DNA of 8,899 nucleotides from an uncultured Campylobacter sp. (lineage in GTDB: Bacteria > Campylobacterota > Campylobacteria > Campylobacterales > Campylobacteraceae), in NCBI RefSeq assembly GCF_938030815.1, contig NZ_CALHII010000246.1:1-8899 (forward strand), given 5' to 3'. Shown piece by piece: positions 6,230 through 8,899 of the stretch (the stretch's first letter is position 1; every line of letters begins with the position of its first letter). The notes beneath the pieces were generated by a model. That model was not told where the DNA came from, did no database searches, and saw only the letters and a program-made list of their open reading frames with translations. A program made the position numbers and the translations under genes.

Positions 6230-7045
6230 ATGATAGCAGAGATAGCACCGACAAAAGAAGCAGAAGCGGCGAGGCCGCAGATCCAAGAGCTTACCAATTT
6301 TCTTAGCGAATACACCGCCAAGATGCTTAGTATCGGCACTTACACCGCGCGCATCGAGCGCTGCGTGCGCAGGATAGCGGATGCTTACGACTATGAGGCT
6401 AGCCTGATGATCTTTGTGCGCCACTTCATCATCAGCGTGATGGATCCTGCGGACAACTCCATCCGCCGCACCTACGTCAAAACGGGCGCTGCGGCGCAGA
6501 TCAGCTTCGATCTGATCTCGGAGCTAAGCGCGCTTAGCTGGGAAATTTACGATGAAAAAATCCCTTTTGCGCGCGCCAAAGCCGCATTTGCAGAAATTTT
6601 AGCCTCGCAGAAGAAAAGCTTTGCCAAAACTCTCGTTTTGCTCAGCGTCGCAAATGCCGCGTTCTGCGAGCTTTTCGGCGGCGACGGCGGTGCGATGGCG
6701 TTAGTTTTTGCGGCTACGGCTTTTGGAATTTGCGCCCGCTATCTACTTAGCAAGCTTAAAATCAACCTAAAAATCCAATACATCGCGGTTTCGTTCGCAG
6801 TCTCCTTCATCGTCTCGCTAGGCGCTCGCTACGGGCTTAGCGCCACGCCCGACATCGCCGTGGGATCGAGCATACTCTTTTTGATCCCCGGCGTCTGGCT
6901 AATCAACTCGGTATTTGACATCTTAAACGAAAATATGCTCGTAGGTATCAGCAGAGGGCTGAACACGGGGCTTTTGATCATCTGCATCGCAATCGGACTT
7001 TTTCTGACGCTTAGCATCTCAAATTTGGGGCTTGTAAATGTTTGA
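6230..7045 (+). CDS. ThrE-family exporter subunit, YjjP-like
   Basis: 271-residue inner-membrane protein of the threonine/serine exporter family (DUF1212, ThrE N-terminal part). The first 125 residues or so form the soluble domain typical of the family, with the pattern IGTYTARIERCVRRIADAY and then IFVRHFIIS. About five membrane segments follow, near residues 131-147, 150-168, 178-196, 205-225 and 240-262. LIPGVWLINSVFDIL in the fourth is the conserved PG...D motif of ThrE proteins. E. coli YjjP is similar in size (about 256) and works with YjjB, reported as a succinate exporter. The next gene is the YjjB-type partner and overlaps by 8 bases, so the two probably form one transporter. Substrate is not shown by the sequence: amino acid or dicarboxylate are both possible. 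Confidence 0.85.
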   Translation: MIAEIAPTKEAEAARPQIQELTNFLSEYTAKMLSIGTYTARIERCVRRIADAYDYEASLMIFVRHFIISVMDPADNSIRRTYVKTGAAAQISFDLISELSALSWEIYDEKIPFARAKAAFAEILASQKKSFAKTLVLLSVANAAFCELFGGDGGAMALVFAATAFGICARYLLSKLKINLKIQYIAVSFAVSFIVSLGARYGLSATPDIAVGSSILFLIPGVWLINSVFDILNENMLVGISRGLNTGLLIICIAIGLFLTLSISNLGLVNV

Positions 7046-7538
7046 TATAGCGCTTTTGGTATTTAAGGACGCCTGCTTTGCCGCTGCGGCGGGGCTCGGG
7101 TTTGCGTATGCGTGCATGCCGCCTAAAAAGACGCTCATTTTCTCGGCGCTGCTTGCGGCGGTTGCGCATTCATGCAGGTTTTTGCTGATACAGAGCCAAA
7201 TTTTTTCAATCGCCGCCGCTACGCTTTTTGCGTCGTTTCTGATCGGCGTTTTGGGGATGCTCTGTGCCAAGCGCCTCAAGGTACCCGCAGAGATCATCGC
7301 CTTCCCCGCGCTGCTTCCGATGATCCCAGGCATCTACGCCTACAAGGCGGTTTTGGCGCTGTTTTCTTATATCAGAGCCACGGGCGCACAGCATAAACTC
7401 GCCCACCTCATCTCGTTTTTCGATAACGCTCTCGCCACGGTCTCGATCTCGCTGGCGCTCGGCACGGGCGTTTCAATAACGCTGCTAATTTTCTACGAGC
7501 AGTCCTTGATGATCACTCGCGGCGCAAGAGGCAAATAG
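7038..7538 (+). CDS. ThrE-family exporter subunit, YjjB-like (DUF3815)
   Basis: 166-residue very hydrophobic protein matching the ThrE C-terminal half (ThrE_2/DUF3815, E. coli YjjB about 157 residues). About four to five membrane helices cover most of its length. The motif FPALLPMIPGIYAYKAV (about residues 94-110) is the family hallmark, equivalent to the PG motif of the first half. The start ATG 7038 lies within the end of the yjjP-like gene and has no strong ribosome site, so translation is likely coupled. It is the last gene of the run before the GC drop. No convincing terminator hairpin follows. Confidence 0.83.
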   Translation: MFDIALLVFKDACFAAAAGLGFAYACMPPKKTLIFSALLAAVAHSCRFLLIQSQIFSIAAATLFASFLIGVLGMLCAKRLKVPAEIIAFPALLPMIPGIYAYKAVLALFSYIRATGAQHKLAHLISFFDNALATVSISLALGTGVSITLLIFYEQSLMITRGARGK

Positions 7539-7672
7539 CGCTAAGCAAGAATTTTAAGTTTGATATTTGTTTTATTGTTTTCTCTTTTTTATCGTAGTAA
7601 TATCCCATATAACTTAAAAGTGTATTTCTGCAGCCCAATATACATTTGTTGCATAATTATAAGAAAGATAAA

Positions 7673-7681
7673 TGCTATAAT
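7673..7681 (+). promoter_or_regulatory. Extended -10 sigma70 promoter for the zeta-type gene
   Basis: TGCTATAAT is a perfect extended -10 box, the main element of Campylobacter vegetative promoters, which need no clear -35. It lies in AT-rich DNA with A/T tracts upstream and would start transcription near 7688, about 38 bases before the ATG at 7726. A short inverted repeat GTATT-AA-AATAC (7688-7699) sits at the expected start site. Confidence 0.75.
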
Positions 7682-7714
7682 TAGAATGTATTAAAATACT
7701 ACAAATTTCTTAGA

Positions 7715-7719
7715 AAGGA
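7715..7719 (+). promoter_or_regulatory. Ribosome binding site of the zeta-type gene
   Basis: AAGGA, preceded by AGA, lies six bases before the ATG at 7726. It is a strong, well-spaced site that confirms the start. Confidence 0.8.
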
Positions 7720-7725
7720 CTTGAA

Positions 7726-8739
7726 ATGGCTTTAACAGAAGAAGATATGAAAATGTGGCAGGGCGTGAGCGATCATTTGACACGAATGGAAAACAACGCC
7801 GAATATCGCAAGAAAATAGAAAAGCAACTTTATCGCGGTGCTCCAAAAAAGAGTATTGAAAGAATACGACAAGCAGGTATAAGAAATAGCCAATCAAAGT
7901 TAGTAAGCGCAATAAAAAAGATTGATTTCAGCTCTAATGCCGAATTGATAAAAATTCAAGACGAAGCGATTGTCCTTGCTGAAAATTCTTTGGAGGATTT
8001 TTTAAAAGAATATAATGAGCACCCTAATACCACAGGTGGTCGTTATATTTGTTCCGATACATTCAAAGAACTTTTTCCTTGCTTTGAAGCAAAAGAAAAT
8101 AGGGCTCTAGTAAATGACGCGATACATAATTCCTCCGCTGTTTTGGCGGCGACGCAGTTTGAAGAGGTTCTGAAGCGCGATGAGCCCGGCAAAACCAAAG
8201 CAATTTTTATCACCGGAATTCCGGGAGCCGGAAAAACAACCTCGGTTAAAAATTTTATGACCGATGGTAAAGTTAAACTTATTTTTGAAGGACAGTTGGC
8301 AAACCCGGCGCCGACTATTCCAAAAATAGAGCAATGCCTACAAAAAAATTTAGACGTTACGATTGCTGCGGTGCATATAGAGCCAGAAAAAGCTTTAGAC
8401 AATACTTTTAAGCGCTTTAACGAATATGGGCGCGGCGGGAGCATTGAAGTTATGTCTAGCATCCAAGGCAACTTGCCGAGCGGTTTAAAAAAGCTAAAAG
8501 AGCATTTCGGTGATAAAATTAATATTATCGCCATTGATAGAAATAGCGATAGGAATAAAATTTTAACTGATGAAAAAGAGATCTACAAATTAATCAGTAT
8601 CGGCTCAAAAGAAGAAATTTTTAAACTTTTAAAAACGAAATTAGACCAAGATTTTCAAAAAGGTAGAATCGACAAAGCTTGTTTTGCTCAGGCGAATGAA
8701 ACGAAGCTAAATAAAATTATGTCTATCCGAACCCATTAA
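7726..8739 (+). CDS. Zeta toxin family P-loop kinase
   Basis: 337-residue cytoplasmic P-loop protein of the zeta toxin type. Studied zeta toxins phosphorylate UDP-N-acetylglucosamine and so poison cell-wall synthesis. Walker A is GIPGAGKTT (164-172), preceded by KAIFIT. Downstream come IFEGQLANP (186-194), VHIEPEKALDNTF (216-228) and the arginine-bearing loop KRFNEYGRGGS (229-239), where R230 and R236 could contact ATP. The first 150 residues are extra compared with epsilon-zeta toxins (about 250-290 in all); they include GGRYICSDTFKELF and NDAIHNSSAVLAATQFEEVL, which I recall from plasmid-borne zeta relatives. There is no epsilon- or PezA-like gene on either side. GC is much lower than in the operon before it (about 37% in the line at 7921 against about 67% at 3301), which suggests transfer. 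It has its own promoter and ribosome site. Toxicity and substrate are inferences. Confidence 0.8.
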   Translation: MALTEEDMKMWQGVSDHLTRMENNAEYRKKIEKQLYRGAPKKSIERIRQAGIRNSQSKLVSAIKKIDFSSNAELIKIQDEAIVLAENSLEDFLKEYNEHPNTTGGRYICSDTFKELFPCFEAKENRALVNDAIHNSSAVLAATQFEEVLKRDEPGKTKAIFITGIPGAGKTTSVKNFMTDGKVKLIFEGQLANPAPTIPKIEQCLQKNLDVTIAAVHIEPEKALDNTFKRFNEYGRGGSIEVMSSIQGNLPSGLKKLKEHFGDKINIIAIDRNSDRNKILTDEKEIYKLISIGSKEEIFKLLKTKLDQDFQKGRIDKACFAQANETKLNKIMSIRTH

Positions 8740-8843
8740 GCCGAAATCGCAAAATTTAAAAGCGAGCTAGAGTAAAATGCACGAGCAATATAGCCTTAAC
8801 ACTTAATCCGCGATAATTTTAGAATGTCTCAAATATCGTTAAA
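8740..8843. other. Non-coding stretch after the zeta-type gene
   Basis: Immediately after the zeta stop the same frame continues as AEIAKFKSELE to a second stop at 8773-8775, in codons more like the GC-richer genes. The rest shows no gene. A 5-base inverted repeat, CGATA/TATCG at 8811-8815 and 8834-8838, is too weak to call a terminator. Confidence 0.4.
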
Positions 8844-8899
8844 TCAGGGCTTTTCTCGATCCGCTTCGGCAAATTTCATCTCAATGCTTTGTAGGTATT
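8844..8899 (-). CDS. Possible 3' end of a minus-strand gene
   Basis: On the minus strand one frame is open from the window edge to a TGA at 8846-8844 and reads YLQSIEMKFAEADREKP. The charged composition and codons (GCC, GAA, GCG, GAT) resemble coding sequence of this genome, but 17 residues prove little, and no product can be named. Confidence 0.3.
   Translation of the reverse strand, partial: YLQSIEMKFAEADREKP

Larger units (their letters stand above)
7539..7725. other. AT-rich intergenic region
   Basis: 187 bases without a credible gene. It holds a T-rich tract (about 7561-7590), a 9-base inverted repeat TTTTAAGTT/AACTTAAAA at 7552-7560 and 7611-7619, and the promoter of the zeta-type gene. 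No small frame that could encode an antitoxin is visible on the plus strand: the ATGs at 7672 and 7686 meet stops within three codons. Confidence 0.7.

Noticed and set aside
7539..7600. Rho-independent terminator after the yjjB-like gene
   Set aside because: There is a T-rich tract but no GC-rich stem before it that I can pair.

Overview
The window looks like chromosomal DNA of a higher-GC Campylobacter, of the C. gracilis, C. rectus or C. showae kind. Three things suggest this: the gene order rluD-like, fibronectin-type lipoprotein, trmB, ftsE, ftsX, LytM-type coiled-coil protein is (as I recall) the Cj1280c-Cj1275c order of C. jejuni; TrmB has the long epsilonproteobacterial form starting MPNF; and the word AAATTT is scattered through genes, as in this group. 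The species cannot be fixed from the sequence alone.

Positions 1-5723 hold a tightly packed plus-strand operon. It starts inside an RluA/RluD-family pseudouridine synthase (5' end outside the window). This overlaps a two-FN3-domain lipoprotein, then comes a TTG-started trmB, then ftsE, ftsX and an EnvC-like LytM protein, joined by overlaps of 13, 14 and 4 bases. FtsE, FtsX and the EnvC-like protein form a plausible complete complex: an ATPase and a membrane part that work a periplasmic coiled-coil activator of cell-wall amidases. The LytM domain has lost nearly all its zinc ligands, which fits an activator and not an enzyme.

Positions 5724-6229 hold a low-complexity, Asn/Ser/Ala-rich open frame built on a degenerate 33-base (11-residue) period. 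Then come two overlapping membrane-protein genes for a split ThrE-family exporter (YjjP-like and YjjB-like), up to 7538.

Positions 7539-7725 are an AT-rich intergenic region with a strong extended -10 promoter. It drives a solitary zeta-toxin-type kinase gene (7726-8739) of much lower GC than its neighbours, with no antitoxin gene beside it. The last 160 bases are mostly non-coding and may carry the 3' end of a minus-strand gene.

The most unusual signal is the same style of low-complexity, in-register repeat sequence at three places within 6 kb: inserted in the pseudouridine synthase (about 3-300), inserted in TrmB (about 2281-2700, about 140 residues) and as the free-standing frame at 5728-6204. 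Removing the TrmB insert leaves about 393 residues, close to the roughly 390 I remember for C. jejuni TrmB. This suggests a dispersed repeat family that tolerates or targets in-frame positions inside housekeeping genes.
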